Assembly (NCBI RefSeq): GCF_039525805.1
Contig: NZ_BAAAHZ010000013.1
Length of the DNA: 64,000 nt
Direction: 5' to 3' (one strand)
Source of the DNA: Dietzia natronolimnaea
Lineage (GTDB): Bacteria > Actinomycetota > Actinomycetes > Mycobacteriales > Mycobacteriaceae
Part shown: one piece after another, positions 1 to 9,118 of the stretch
How positions within the stretch are numbered: the stretch's first letter is position 1
Layout of the letters: every line of letters begins with the position of its first letter
Program-made: the position numbers and the translations under genes
The notes under the pieces: generated by a model
Told to the model about the DNA's origin: nothing
Databases searched by the model: none
What the model saw: the letters and a program-made list of their open reading frames with translations, nothing else

Positions 1-27
1 CTTCACGGTCTAGCCGCCTGCGGGAGG

Positions 28-59
28 ACCGCCAGCGACCTCCCGGGGTCGCTGGCGGT
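28..59 (+). terminator. Rho-independent-type terminator hairpin
   Basis: A perfect 13-bp inverted repeat (28-40 with 47-59) closes a six-base loop and is followed by TTCTCC. It probably ends a plus-strand gene left of the window; a TAG at 11-13 preceded by three sense codons may be the end of that gene, but only ten bases of it are visible. Confidence 0.6.
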
Positions 60-71
60 TCTCCGGGTGTT

Positions 72-77
72 TACCCT
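72..77 (+). promoter_or_regulatory. -10 hexamer of a likely leaderless promoter
   Basis: TACCCT fits TAnnnT and ends six bases before the ATG at 84. No Shine-Dalgarno sequence is present, so transcription probably begins at or next to the start codon. Confidence 0.45.
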
Positions 78-83
78 GGCCGC

Positions 84-890
84 ATGGCCCCACCCGCGGA
101 TGACATACCGACCGGAGCGCCACCGGACCACGATCGAGACCCGGGGGTAGCCGGCTATCGCCTGTCCCGGGCGGCCAGGTGGCTGCTGCTGCCCTCGGTT
201 CTCCTGGCGCCGCTGTCCGGGATCCTGTACGTCGTGGTCCGATCCACCGGGAGCTACGAGCGGGATCACGGGTGGAACCTGCTGTGGAGCGCGTTCGACA
301 TCGGGGGCGAGGGGAACATCGCGGTCTGGTTCGCGGCCACGATGTGGCTGCTCGTCGCCGCGCTGGCCGCGCTGGCAGCCCTCACCTCTGATCGGTTCCG
401 GGCGTCGTGGTGGCTGTTCTCCACCGTGGCCGTCATCGCCTCGGCCGACGAGGCGGCGCAGCTCCACGAGCGACTCTTCTATTTCGGTGACCGCCTGGCG
501 CCGGCGGTGCCGGGGGATCTCCACTACAGCTGGGTCATCCCCGGGACCGCCATCGCGCTGGTGGTCGCCGCGCTCCTCATCCGCCTGGTCCTCGCCCTCC
601 GAACCCGGGTGACGGTCGGGCTGATCGGCTCCGCGGTGGTGTTCCTCCTCGGAGCGCTGGTCATCGAGTCAATCTCAGGGATCGTGGAACGCGACCAGGG
701 GATGTCCGACCTGTATGTGGCGATCATGTACGTCGAGGAGACCTTCGAACTGATCGGTGTGGCGTGGGCCGTGATCGCGCTGGCCTCGATGTTCCGCCTG
801 ACCCGGAGTCCCAAGGCACTCGGCTTCACCTTCGACGGATTCTCCCCGTCGCCGGGTGATGCGGGGCCGCGGCGCCGAGTCTCGGGTTAG
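84..890 (+). CDS. Six-helix membrane protein of unknown function
   Basis: I do not recognise the family. The 268-residue protein has a polar N-terminus of about 30 residues and six likely membrane segments, near residues 31-52, 78-100, 108-120, 150-172, 178-198 and 218-236. Acidic and histidine residues sit at helix edges: D122, E123, H128 and E129, then E195, E202, E218, E219 and E222. That pattern could bind a metal in the membrane, but this is only an inference. The start is supported by the -10 element six bases upstream. The stop overlaps the stop of the convergent cyclase gene (TTAG), so the two transcripts meet tail to tail. Confidence 0.8.
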   Translation: MAPPADDIPTGAPPDHDRDPGVAGYRLSRAARWLLLPSVLLAPLSGILYVVVRSTGSYERDHGWNLLWSAFDIGGEGNIAVWFAATMWLLVAALAALAALTSDRFRASWWLFSTVAVIASADEAAQLHERLFYFGDRLAPAVPGDLHYSWVIPGTAIALVVAALLIRLVLALRTRVTVGLIGSAVVFLLGALVIESISGIVERDQGMSDLYVAIMYVEETFELIGVAWAVIALASMFRLTRSPKALGFTFDGFSPSPGDAGPRRRVSG

Positions 891-2053
891 CCCGATCGAG
901 CACCGACGGCGGGACGGGGGCGCCGCCGGACGACGGCGGCGATCATCCCCACCTTGTCTCGTGCGGGCATGATCACCCACATGTCCCACATCGCCAGCGC
1001 CAGCTGGTACGAGGGGCTCGCGCCGTCGAGGAACCACCGCTGGCGACGAGCGTCGATCCGGCCGAACGCGCCGAACAGTTGCCTCAGGGTCCGGGCGTCG
1101 GCGCGCAGGAGAACGCGGAGCCCGATCCTGTGCAGCGCGGTGCTCGCGGGGGACCGGGGCGCCGGGATCGGGAATCCGGTGCCGAGGGCGTGCACCGCGC
1201 CGGGGACCGCCGCCAGCATCGAGGCCACCGAATACCCCGTCGCCGCGTGGCCGTGTCCCCCGGCGGTGCCGAAGGCCTCGATCCGGGGGGCTCCGGACCC
1301 ACCACCTCGGGGCAGGAGCGGGATCCGCACCCGCTCCACCTCGAGCGGCGCATCGATGGCCGACCGCGCGACCCCGCGTCGCAGGAGCCTCGACCGCAGC
1401 CGGGCCTCCAGGTCGACGGGATCCGGTGCGGGCAGCCCCGCCAGACACGTCTCCTCCACCAGGACCCTGCCGGCACCCAGGGGTATCGCGTACAGGAAGC
1501 TCGGGCCGAGTTCGTCGTCGTCGTGGTCCGTCCGCCAGTCCATGAACAGCGCCGGATCACCAGCGAGGGCGGGGGCGGCGTCCTCCGCGTCCAGGACGAT
1601 CCCGTAGGCGGTCTGGAGGGGCCCTCGGTTGGCGGAGCCACCGGCGCCGCGGCAATCCACCACGCGGTGCGCCCGGGCGGTCAGTGCAGGCAACGCGGCA
1701 TCGTCGACGGCCGTGGTCTCGACGGTCACGCCGGCTCCGAGAGGCAGTGCCTCGCGCAGGGCGTCGTTGTCGAGCACGCTGTAGGCCCGGTCCACCACGG
1801 CCCGGTCGGGGGAGTAGTGCACCGGCGCGTGGACGGAGTGTGCCAGGACGTCGACACCGCACGACGCCACCGAGAGCCACGGGGGGAGCTGGTCGGCCCA
1901 CAGGGAGAGCGTCTGGCGCCACGGCGCGTCCGGTTTCGGATCGATCGCGAGGACGCTCAGGCCCGCGGCGGCGCAGCGGGAGGCGAGCGCGCGGCCGGCC
2001 GGTCCCAGACCGACGACGGCGACGTCGTAGAGAGCAGCCCCCGTAGCATCCAT
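887..2053 (-). CDS. crtY: Lycopene cyclase-family FAD enzyme (CrtY/CrtL type)
   Basis: Likely cyclises the ends of lycopene to beta rings in carotenoid synthesis. The 388-residue protein opens with a dinucleotide-binding motif (VVGLGPAGRALA), has the family signature FLYAIPLGAGRVLVEET in the middle and a GTAGGHGHAATGYS motif toward the C-terminus, the usual order for this FAD-dependent family. I chose the ATG at 2053 because a TACTGT -10 lies eight bases upstream and because the fold begins right after it; an ATG at 2110 would add an unsupported 19 residues and run into the divergent gene. No crtE, crtB or crtI lies beside it, so any pathway partners are elsewhere. Confidence 0.85.
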   Translation of the reverse strand: MDATGAALYDVAVVGLGPAGRALASRCAAAGLSVLAIDPKPDAPWRQTLSLWADQLPPWLSVASCGVDVLAHSVHAPVHYSPDRAVVDRAYSVLDNDALREALPLGAGVTVETTAVDDAALPALTARAHRVVDCRGAGGSANRGPLQTAYGIVLDAEDAAPALAGDPALFMDWRTDHDDDELGPSFLYAIPLGAGRVLVEETCLAGLPAPDPVDLEARLRSRLLRRGVARSAIDAPLEVERVRIPLLPRGGGSGAPRIEAFGTAGGHGHAATGYSVASMLAAVPGAVHALGTGFPIPAPRSPASTALHRIGLRVLLRADARTLRQLFGAFGRIDARRQRWFLDGASPSYQLALAMWDMWVIMPARDKVGMIAAVVRRRPRPAVGARSG

Positions 2054-2061
2054 CACGACAG

Positions 2062-2067
2062 ACAGTA
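2062..2067 (-). promoter_or_regulatory. -10 hexamer upstream of the lycopene cyclase gene
   Basis: On the minus strand this reads TACTGT, with eight bases to the ATG at 2053 and no Shine-Dalgarno sequence. It fits a leaderless transcript and lies in the 36-base gap between the divergent cyclase and thioesterase genes. Confidence 0.4.
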
Positions 2068-2089
2068 CCGCCGACGAGAGGACGTGGAC

Positions 2090-2875
2090 GTGCCGGGAGC
2101 GTTCTACCACCAGGTCGCCGAGGGCCGATTCGAGTCCTCACCGTTGACGGCCGGTCCGTGGTCGCCGGACTCACAGCACGCCGGCCCGCCCAGCGCGCTG
2201 CTGGTGCGGGCCATGGAGCGGTTCGAGCGGCGGCCCGGGGTGCGGCTGTCCCGGGTCTCGGTCGACGTCCTCGGCCCGGTGCCCGTGGCGGACCTGGAGA
2301 TCGAGGTGCGCACCGTCCGGCCCGGCCGCAGCGTGGAGCTGCTCGAGGCCACCGCCTCCGCAGGCGGGCGGCCCGCCCTGGTGGCCCGCGGATGGCGGAT
2401 GCGGTCGACTCCGGAGGACTTCCCGGTGCACGGCGACCACACCGGTCCCGAGGTGCCGGACGCCCCGCGCGAACGGGGGGCGATGATGTCCTTCGCGTAC
2501 GCGGACGGATACCTGTCCGTGGTGGACTTCTCCTTCGACCACGGCGACGGGGACGCCCTGGGGCCGGCCCGCGCGTGGGGACGGAGCCGGCTCGACCTGG
2601 TCGACGGCGAGTCGATGACCGGGTGGCAGCACACGATCCTGGTGGCGGACTCGGCGAGCGGGATCTCCCTGGCCACCGACCCGCTCACGCATCCGGCGGT
2701 CAACTGCGACCTGGTGGTCTCCCTGCACCGGGAACCGGAGCCGGGGTGGGTGCATCTGGACTCCGAGACGGTGGGCGGCCCCGGTCGCGGCGTCATCACG
2801 GACACGCTCCTGTCCGACGACCGGGGACGGATCGGCCGCAGCGTCCAGAACCTGTACGGGCGCAGGGCCGGATGA
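2090..2875 (+). CDS. Acyl-CoA thioesterase-like protein (double hotdog, TesB/4HBT_3 type)
   Basis: Predicted to hydrolyse acyl-CoA thioesters; the substrate cannot be told. The 261-residue protein has two hotdog-like halves. The first contains SQHAGPPSALLVRAMER and VDVLGPVPVADLEIEVRTVR, the second NCDLVVSLHREPEPGW followed by a GRGVITDTLLSDDRGRIGRS strand. It is clearly paralogous to the protein encoded at 55058-55828. The GTG at 2090 is preferred because an AGAGGA sequence lies eight bases upstream; a second in-frame GTG at 2084 is too close to it. It is transcribed divergently from the cyclase gene. Confidence 0.78.
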   Translation: MPGAFYHQVAEGRFESSPLTAGPWSPDSQHAGPPSALLVRAMERFERRPGVRLSRVSVDVLGPVPVADLEIEVRTVRPGRSVELLEATASAGGRPALVARGWRMRSTPEDFPVHGDHTGPEVPDAPRERGAMMSFAYADGYLSVVDFSFDHGDGDALGPARAWGRSRLDLVDGESMTGWQHTILVADSASGISLATDPLTHPAVNCDLVVSLHREPEPGWVHLDSETVGGPGRGVITDTLLSDDRGRIGRSVQNLYGRRAG

Positions 2876-3026
2876 GAGCATGGCCGCGTGAGGGCGCGGT
2901 CGGGGTGACGGGCGGATCCGGGCCGAGCGGAGACCCAGGTCACCGGACTCGTCCCGCGTGTCGCACCGCAGGTAGAGTGGCTGGTCGGCCCGATTCCCCC
3001 CGAGAGCAGACGAGGTACCCGCGCAC

Positions 3027-4658
<1,632 letters not shown>

Positions 4659-4822
4659 GCCGAGCGGCGCGAGGGCTCGTGTCGTCGGCGACCTGCACGG
4701 TCGGCCTGGATTTCTCGCCCACGACCGCGCGGCATCGTGGCCGCGGGGTTACGGTGGGGGTGTCGCCGGATCCGGCCTGACGCCGGGTGCACCGACGACG
4801 GTGTCACCGAGGAGGTCGACCA

Positions 4823-5260
4823 ATGGATGCACAGCCGGTCGTAGTCGGGGTCGACGGGGGACCCGACTCCCTGAAGGCCCTGGCCTGGGCCGCGGAGTAC
4901 GCGAGCTCGGTCGGGGCGCCCCTGATCGCCCTGGCCGCCGTCGAGACCCCCGCCGTCGTCGGCCCGAACGCGATGGCCGGGTGGGTGGACCCGTCGATTC
5001 TGGAGGAGAGGGCGCGGGCGATGCTCGCGGACGCCGTGAGGGACACCCTGGGCGACGACGCCCGCGTCGACCAGACCGTCCTCCGCGGCCACCCTGCGGA
5101 GGCGATCGTCGCGGCCTCGCGGGATGCCCGGCTCGTGGTGGTGGGGAGCCGGGGGTGGGGTGGTTTCCGGGGGCTGCTCATGGGCTCTGTGAGTCAGCAC
5201 GTGGTCGCGCACTCGCGGTCCCCGGTCGTGGTCCTGCCGCGTCAGGCCGACGACGCCTGA
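4823..5260 (+). CDS. Universal stress protein (UspA family)
   Basis: A 145-residue single-domain Usp protein, probably an ATP-binding stress or dormancy factor of the cytoplasm. It starts with VVVGVDGGPDSLKAL and ends with the nucleotide-binding signature VVGSRGWGGFRGLLMGSVS, matching G-2x-G-9x-G(S/T). The ATG at 4823 is chosen over an ATG 36 bases upstream because GGAGG at 4811-4815 is correctly spaced and because the fold begins there. It stands alone, convergent with the hydrolase gene. Substrate or partner is not evident. Confidence 0.88.
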   Translation: MDAQPVVVGVDGGPDSLKALAWAAEYASSVGAPLIALAAVETPAVVGPNAMAGWVDPSILEERARAMLADAVRDTLGDDARVDQTVLRGHPAEAIVAASRDARLVVVGSRGWGGFRGLLMGSVSQHVVAHSRSPVVVLPRQADDA

Positions 5261-5283
5261 GCGCGGTCGGCGTCGCGCGGCGA

Positions 5284-5311
5284 ACGACGCACGACGCACA
5301 ACGCACGACGA
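5284..5311. repeat. Four tandem 7-bp units (ACGACGC-like)
   Basis: Four adjacent seven-base units (ACGACGC, ACGACGC, ACAACGC, ACGACGA) lie in the 83-base gap between two convergent genes. They may be slippage-prone; I see no terminator hairpin here. Confidence 0.6.
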
Positions 5312-5343
5312 ACATGACGGGTCCCTGCCGCTCCACGGACGGA

Positions 5344-6636
5344 TCAGGTCTCCGTGTGTCCCACTAGACCCTCGAGCAGTGTCGGGAACCGGGCTGAGAC
5401 GCCCCGGCGGGGGAGGGCGCTCAACGCCTCGCCCTGACCGGGAAGCGCGGCGTGCCTACCCGTGACCAGGTAGTCGAGTGCCCTCATCAGCGCCGCGGGG
5501 TGGGTGTCCAGCGCACTGTGGCCGTTCTCGATTCGGGTGACCGCCGCGTCCGGGGCGATCGACGCCACGCGGTCGGCGATGTCCGGAGGGGTGCGGAGGT
5601 CCCTGGTGCCGCTGAGGAGGACCATCGGCCAGGTGAAGCGGGATACCTCTCGACCCAGGTCGACCGGTTCCGCGTCGAACCCGGGAAACAGAGGTGCGAG
5701 CGGCGCATACGTGAGTGCGGGGTCGAGGGGCTTACCGTCGGTCGGGGCGCCGTACCCTAGTTCGCGGAAGCCGATCGCTCCGGCGATGTCGAACTCGTAG
5801 ACGCCCGGCACGCGGGCGAGCGTGCCTTCCCTGGTCGCGTAGGCCTCGAGGAGTCGCCAGGCTGCGCCCGCCGGCACCCGCAGCCGTCCCGGCGCCCGAC
5901 CGCGCACTCGGCCCCGCAGCAACGGACCGAGCAACTCCGGCCCGCCCAACTCGTAGGCCGCGCGGACCACGTCGAGCAGGCGTCGGCCGTCCTCTCCGCG
6001 GAGGTAGAGACGCCGCACATCCGCGGCGATCGCGGTGTCGGCATCCCAGAACACCGAGCGCACCGCCCGTCGCTCGAGGTCGATGTCCGCCGACGACTGC
6101 AGCGCCGAATCCAACAGCATGCCCGCGACGCGCTCGGGATACAGGGCGCCGAAGCAGGACACCACGTAGCTGCCGTAGGAGGACCCGACCAGGTAGGCCG
6201 AGTCCACCGCCTCCCGGTCGAGAACCGCCGCGATGTCGCCGGCGACAGCGGCGATCCGCATCGCCGACACCGGCAGGTCCCGGCCGGCGGTATCGGTGCG
6301 GGACAAGCCCACACCTCTGTGCTCCACCATGATCAGGTCGTGCCCGAGGCCGGCCGCCCATCGACGCAGGCCGCGATACGGCAGTACCGACCCGAGGCCC
6401 GGGCCGCCGGGGACCACCACGGTCGGCCGCCGGGCGTGCGGGCCGGTCCGCACGTAGGTCAGGTCGAACCCGGGCCCGGTGTCGTCGGCTGGCCGCCTGA
6501 CGCGGCGGATCCCCGCGGTGCCGCGGGCCAGCGCCGACACCACCCCTCGGCGCCGGGTCACCTCCGCACCGACCGGAGCACCGGCGCGGCCATGGCAGCC
6601 GCTCGCGCGATTGTCAGACCCGCTGCTCGTGGACAT
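5344..6636 (-). CDS. Alpha/beta hydrolase (proline iminopeptidase-like)
   Basis: Predicted serine hydrolase with an alpha/beta fold. The oxyanion region is VVVPGGPGLGS (near residue 75), then VEHRGVGLSRTDT, the nucleophile elbow GSSYGSY (near residue 152), a late acid in LLSGTRDLRTPPD and a His in IENGHSALDTHP. The double-glycine GGPG motif and cap helices resemble peptidase family S33, which removes N-terminal proline or cleaves related peptides and esters. The ATG at 6636 lies 20 bases inside the upstream ATP-grasp gene, so the two are translated together; the first 35 residues look unstructured and a start further downstream is possible. Confidence 0.82.
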   Translation of the reverse strand: MSTSSGSDNRASGCHGRAGAPVGAEVTRRRGVVSALARGTAGIRRVRRPADDTGPGFDLTYVRTGPHARRPTVVVPGGPGLGSVLPYRGLRRWAAGLGHDLIMVEHRGVGLSRTDTAGRDLPVSAMRIAAVAGDIAAVLDREAVDSAYLVGSSYGSYVVSCFGALYPERVAGMLLDSALQSSADIDLERRAVRSVFWDADTAIAADVRRLYLRGEDGRRLLDVVRAAYELGGPELLGPLLRGRVRGRAPGRLRVPAGAAWRLLEAYATREGTLARVPGVYEFDIAGAIGFRELGYGAPTDGKPLDPALTYAPLAPLFPGFDAEPVDLGREVSRFTWPMVLLSGTRDLRTPPDIADRVASIAPDAAVTRIENGHSALDTHPAALMRALDYLVTGRHAALPGQGEALSALPRRGVSARFPTLLEGLVGHTET

Positions 6637-7828
6637 CCTCGAGCGCCGCGGCGTCAGCCGCGCTCATCCCGGTGATGGGTTCTCCGTTCCACACGATGTC
6701 GTCGCCCAGAGCGCCCAACAACTCCTTGCGCTGACCGTGGCTCAGCTTGGCACCGTGGATGAGCGTCGCGGGGCTCCACATCATGGCGAAGGAGTCGTGC
6801 CACCCCGAACCGACGTCCTTCACGTGGAGCAGGTCGTGCAGCGACGTGGGCAGGTGCTTGAGCGGCTCGGCGAACGCGTCGGCGAGGACGGCCAGGCTGA
6901 TCTGACGTTCGACGCCCGGTTCGACGACAAACGCCTCGGGGTTCCGGCCGGTGAGCGCCTGTTCGAGCTGCTCCGCCTCGAGCAGGATGACGCCGTTGGT
7001 CGGGCGTGGGTTGCACTCGATGGAGTAGAGCTGACCGTCGTTGTCGACGAAGTCGAACGAGAGCTGGCCCGTGAACCCCGGGTCGAGCGCGTCGACGATG
7101 CGCTGCGTGTAGTCGAGGGTGTCGGTGCTGTCCACGGCGAGGAAGGTGATCCCCGTGCTGTGCGCCCACTGTTCGGGCGCGCGGTAGGTGCAGTGCGAGG
7201 TGACCCGGCCGTCCACGATGGTGCTGTAGGTGCACACCATCGGGCCGTCGACGAACGGTTGCACCAGCCACGGCTGCTCTTCGGTGGGGTGGCAGTCGTC
7301 GACGGACATCTTCCCCGCCAGTGGCCCGGTGTTGGTCAACAGACCCACGCCGCCTCGCGAGAACGCCGCCCGGGCGAAGTAGCGCGGGTACTTCTCGATC
7401 GCGGCCACGAGCGAGGCGTGGTCGGTGGCGACGGTCGTCTCGGGGATCGGCACCCCTGACCGCTCCACCAGGCGTTGGAAGCTCGCCTTGTCGTGCAGTT
7501 GCGCGAGTTTCGCGAAGCTCCCGCCGAACAGCGTCACCCCCTCGGGCAGGTCCGCGACCCGGGCGGCGAGGTAGAAGACCTCCTCGAAGGTCGGGATGAT
7601 GAGGTCGATGTCGTATTCGGAGACGATCCGGCTCACGTCCCGGATGAACTGGTCGGTGTCGTAGCGGGGGGAGGCCGTGACGGCGTGACCCGCGAGGTAT
7701 TTGGAGTGACTGCCCGTCGCGCCCGGATAGGTGTCGCTCGCCACCACGGTGTGGCCACGGCTCCCGAGCTTGCGGATGATGTCCAGGGCGAAGGTGTTCC
7801 TGGAACTGGTGACGAGTACGCGCATCAT
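6614..7828 (-). CDS. ATP-grasp domain ligase
   Basis: A 404-residue carboxylate-amine ligase-type ATP-grasp protein. The N-terminal Rossmann-like part begins MRVLVTSSRNTFALDIIRKL; the ATP-grasp core contains FARAAFSRGGVGLL and the magnesium/ATP site LSFDFVDNDGQLYSIECNPR, where the E and N of ECNPR are the expected ligands. Such enzymes join a carboxylate to an amine, thiol or amino acid through an acyl phosphate; the substrate is unknown. It overlaps the following hydrolase gene by 23 bases, suggesting a shared pathway such as making and trimming a small peptide. Two adjacent ATGs are possible (7828 and 7825); AGAGGA upstream slightly favours the second. Confidence 0.85.
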   Translation of the reverse strand: MMRVLVTSSRNTFALDIIRKLGSRGHTVVASDTYPGATGSHSKYLAGHAVTASPRYDTDQFIRDVSRIVSEYDIDLIIPTFEEVFYLAARVADLPEGVTLFGGSFAKLAQLHDKASFQRLVERSGVPIPETTVATDHASLVAAIEKYPRYFARAAFSRGGVGLLTNTGPLAGKMSVDDCHPTEEQPWLVQPFVDGPMVCTYSTIVDGRVTSHCTYRAPEQWAHSTGITFLAVDSTDTLDYTQRIVDALDPGFTGQLSFDFVDNDGQLYSIECNPRPTNGVILLEAEQLEQALTGRNPEAFVVEPGVERQISLAVLADAFAEPLKHLPTSLHDLLHVKDVGSGWHDSFAMMWSPATLIHGAKLSHGQRKELLGALGDDIVWNGEPITGMSAADAAALEDVHEQRV

Positions 7829-7928
7829 GGTCCTCTCGGGTCTGGTGACCGTCCGCTTATCCTAATCACGGCCGCGGACAGGACGGCGGCCAATCGGTAC
7901 TACTGTCGAGACGACGGAATGGGAGCAC

Positions 7929-8630
7929 ATGCACGAGGTGGCGAGATGGATCGCGGCCGTCCCGACACTCGTCGGGTTCGGTCTGGCGCTGGGCCTGAGC
8001 CCCGCCCTGTATGGGGCGACCGCCGACATCCTCGCGAGGAACCGGAACGTGCGCGCGCGTCTGACATGGTTGCTCTCGGGTCTGGCGTCGGGGGCCACCG
8101 CGCTCGGGTTGCTTCTCCACGGCGTCAATCCCGCCAACCTGGTGGACCAGGTGCGCCAGCGCGGGGACGCGGTGGTGGAGAACCACGTCGTCGACCTGGT
8201 CGTGGGTGTGGTCCTGCTGGTGGCGGCGTGTGCGATGGTGGTGTGGCTGCGGGTCGTGCCCGTGCGCCCGCAGCGTCCCGAGCGCGCACCCGACCAGAAC
8301 TCCCCGCCGGCCGCCCTGTTCGTGCTCGGGTTCAGTTCGGCGATCATCGGTCTGACCACCCTCCCGATCATGTATCTCACCGGCCGTCTGGTCGAGAGCG
8401 TGAGCTCGGATCCCGTACTCAGGCTGTGCGCCTATCTCGTCTTCGTGCTGGCCCTGGTCGCACCGTTCGTCCTCCTCGCGTGGGTGTGGTCCCGATTCCC
8501 CGTCGCCACACGAAAGGTCACCGATGTGTACGAACGCATGCTCGGGTGGGACACACGGTGGGTGTCATTCGGCGTGATGGCCTTCGGCGGGATCGCCCTG
8601 CTGGTGTTCGCGACACTCGTGCGCCGCTGA
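7929..8630 (+). CDS. Multi-pass membrane protein (GAP/LysE-like)
   Basis: A 233-residue protein with about six membrane segments: near residues 8-32, 45-62, 85-108, 132-155, 170-190 and 208-230, with a proline-rich cytoplasmic loop at about 112-127. The GFGLALGLSPALYG N-terminus and the repeated three-helix pattern resemble the GAP/LysE group of small exporters, including the mycobacterial sulfolipid-1-addressing protein, but the match is by overall shape only. The ATG at 7929 follows GGGAGC. It is transcribed divergently from the ATP-grasp gene. Confidence 0.7.
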   Translation: MHEVARWIAAVPTLVGFGLALGLSPALYGATADILARNRNVRARLTWLLSGLASGATALGLLLHGVNPANLVDQVRQRGDAVVENHVVDLVVGVVLLVAACAMVVWLRVVPVRPQRPERAPDQNSPPAALFVLGFSSAIIGLTTLPIMYLTGRLVESVSSDPVLRLCAYLVFVLALVAPFVLLAWVWSRFPVATRKVTDVYERMLGWDTRWVSFGVMAFGGIALLVFATLVRR

Positions 8631-8697
8631 CCCTCCGTCACCGGTTAGGTGATCCTTAGCAACTACTGTGACCAGTGCGTTTGAGACACTTGTCCAC

Positions 8698-9045
8698 ATG
8701 GACATCGTTTTCGACATCGTTCTGATCCTGCACTTCATCGGCCTGGCCGGCATCATCGGCGGGTGGCTCGCCACCATCAAGGCGCCTCACATGAACAAGG
8801 CGATCCTGCACGGCGCGATCCTCCAGGTGGTCACCGGTCTGCTGCTCGTCGGTCTGCGCGAGATGCAGGACGTGGACCTCAATCACATGAAGATCGGGAT
8901 CAAGCTCGTCGTCGCGGTCGTCATCCTGGTCGTCGCGGTGGTGGGCGTCCGTAAGGAGGCCAGGGCGGCGGGCAGCACCGGGACCCTGGCGACCATCGCC
9001 GGCGTCCTCGGCGTGGTCAACGTCGCCATCGCGGTCCTGGTCTGA
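8698..9045 (+). CDS. Small four-helix membrane protein, unknown function
   Basis: I do not recognise a named family. The 115-residue protein is almost wholly hydrophobic, with four helices near residues 3-22, 32-50, 62-80 and 92-114 joined by short charged loops (REMQDVDLNHMK, RKEARAAG). TACTGT at 8664-8669 is a plausible -10; it would place transcription near 8676, which favours the ATG at 8698 over the in-frame GTG at 8668 inside the promoter. A strong terminator follows. Confidence 0.65.
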   Translation: MDIVFDIVLILHFIGLAGIIGGWLATIKAPHMNKAILHGAILQVVTGLLLVGLREMQDVDLNHMKIGIKLVVAVVILVVAVVGVRKEARAAGSTGTLATIAGVLGVVNVAIAVLV

Positions 9046-9083
9046 CACGGTCCTGGTCTGACACCGGGACTCCACGCCCCGCG

Positions 9084-9111
9084 CCGCCCCCCGACTCCGG
9101 TCGGGGGGCGG
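9084..9111. terminator. Bidirectional terminator hairpin
   Basis: A perfect 12-bp GC-rich stem (9084-9095 with 9100-9111) and a TCCG loop lie between the stops of two convergent genes. It could serve both directions; there is no long T run. Confidence 0.75.
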
Positions 9112-9118
9112 TTCGCGT

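Noticed and set aside
8643..8663. Possible DtxR/IdeR iron box (TTAGGTGATCCTTAGCAA)
   Set aside because: Only the left half resembles the consensus; the right half lacks the ACCTAA inverted repeat.
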